From: Polytrichum commune
Taxonomy: Eukaryota; Streptophyta; Polytrichopsida; Polytrichales; Polytrichaceae
Reading direction: 5' to 3'
Length of the DNA: 64,000 bases
NCBI GenBank assembly: GCA_950295325.1
Contig: OX485807.1
Location: 9,637,001 to 9,701,000 of the forward strand
Every line of letters starts with the position of its first letter. Position 1 is the first letter of the stretch. The notes beneath the pieces were generated by a model. The model ran no database searches, was not told the DNA's origin, and worked only from the letters and a program-made list of their open reading frames with translations. A program made the translations under genes and the position numbers. Shown one piece after another: positions 63,907 to 64,000 of the stretch.

Positions 63907-64000
63907 TCCTGTCAGTCACATTTGAGTACTGAATCAGATTGGAATGTTGAATAAAGCCGTAAACAATCTGAAATTTCAAGGATGGATACTATAGGAAGCT
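63900..64000 (-). other. probable intron 1 (3' part) of the GH17 gene
   Basis: Upstream of the glucanase exon on the minus strand the frame is closed by TGA. The sequence is moderately T-rich and ends in GACAG, a usable splice acceptor; a second one (GACAG before GAGTG) lies nine bases further upstream. GH17 genes commonly carry one intron near the signal-peptide boundary, so I read this edge as intron. The first exon should lie beyond position 64000. No promoter is in view. Confidence 0.5.

Overview
The window looks like nuclear DNA of a land plant. The only convincing host gene is a plant-type GH17 beta-1,3-glucanase fused to an X8/CBM43 domain, at the extreme right edge on the minus strand. 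Nearly everything else is gene-poor, AT-rich sequence with very short, broken reading frames, simple repeats and layered DNA transposons. I cannot name the species. The large intergenic space and abundant decayed TIR elements would suit a fern, lycophyte or gymnosperm-sized genome, but that is inference. I saw no rRNA, tRNA, CRISPR, bacterial-style operon, organelle insert or telomere array.

Layout. 1-10 kb: two relics of a pogo/Tigger-like element (1-553, 9411-10032) that share a degenerate helix-turn-helix reading frame, plus a decayed PIF/Harbinger transposase gene (6709-7580) beside a Harbinger-like MITE relic (6171-6656). 10.7-12.0 kb: an older small element interrupted by two Harbinger-like MITEs. 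14.1 kb: a MITE built on a palindromic ACACTAAATA motif, with relatives at 53.5 and 58.0 kb. 16.9-18.4 kb: a Harbinger-like element (TTA duplication) carrying a nested pogo-like MITE (TA duplication). 18.4-40 kb: mostly unassigned sequence, including half of an inverted repeat pair (22.5 and 43.7 kb), a GC-richer block near 25 kb and a very AT-rich block at 31-34 kb. 40-54 kb: several clean TIR elements with 8-10 bp or TA target duplications, a pogo-like element containing four 180-bp tandem repeats (48.3-49.8 kb), a repeat family in which one copy holds an insertion and another keeps the empty site, and a foldback element of five palindromic 42-bp units (53.0 kb). 54-62.7 kb: a second MITE with the ACACTAAATA motif, a 346-bp near-complete hairpin (59.6 kb) and the 3' flank of the glucanase gene.

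How the parts relate. The decayed Harbinger and pogo transposases belong to the two superfamilies that would mobilise many of the small non-coding elements here, so the window records successive waves of cut-and-paste transposition. The nested insertions give a relative order. The glucanase would act in the cell wall and has no functional link to the rest. All boundaries were read by eye.
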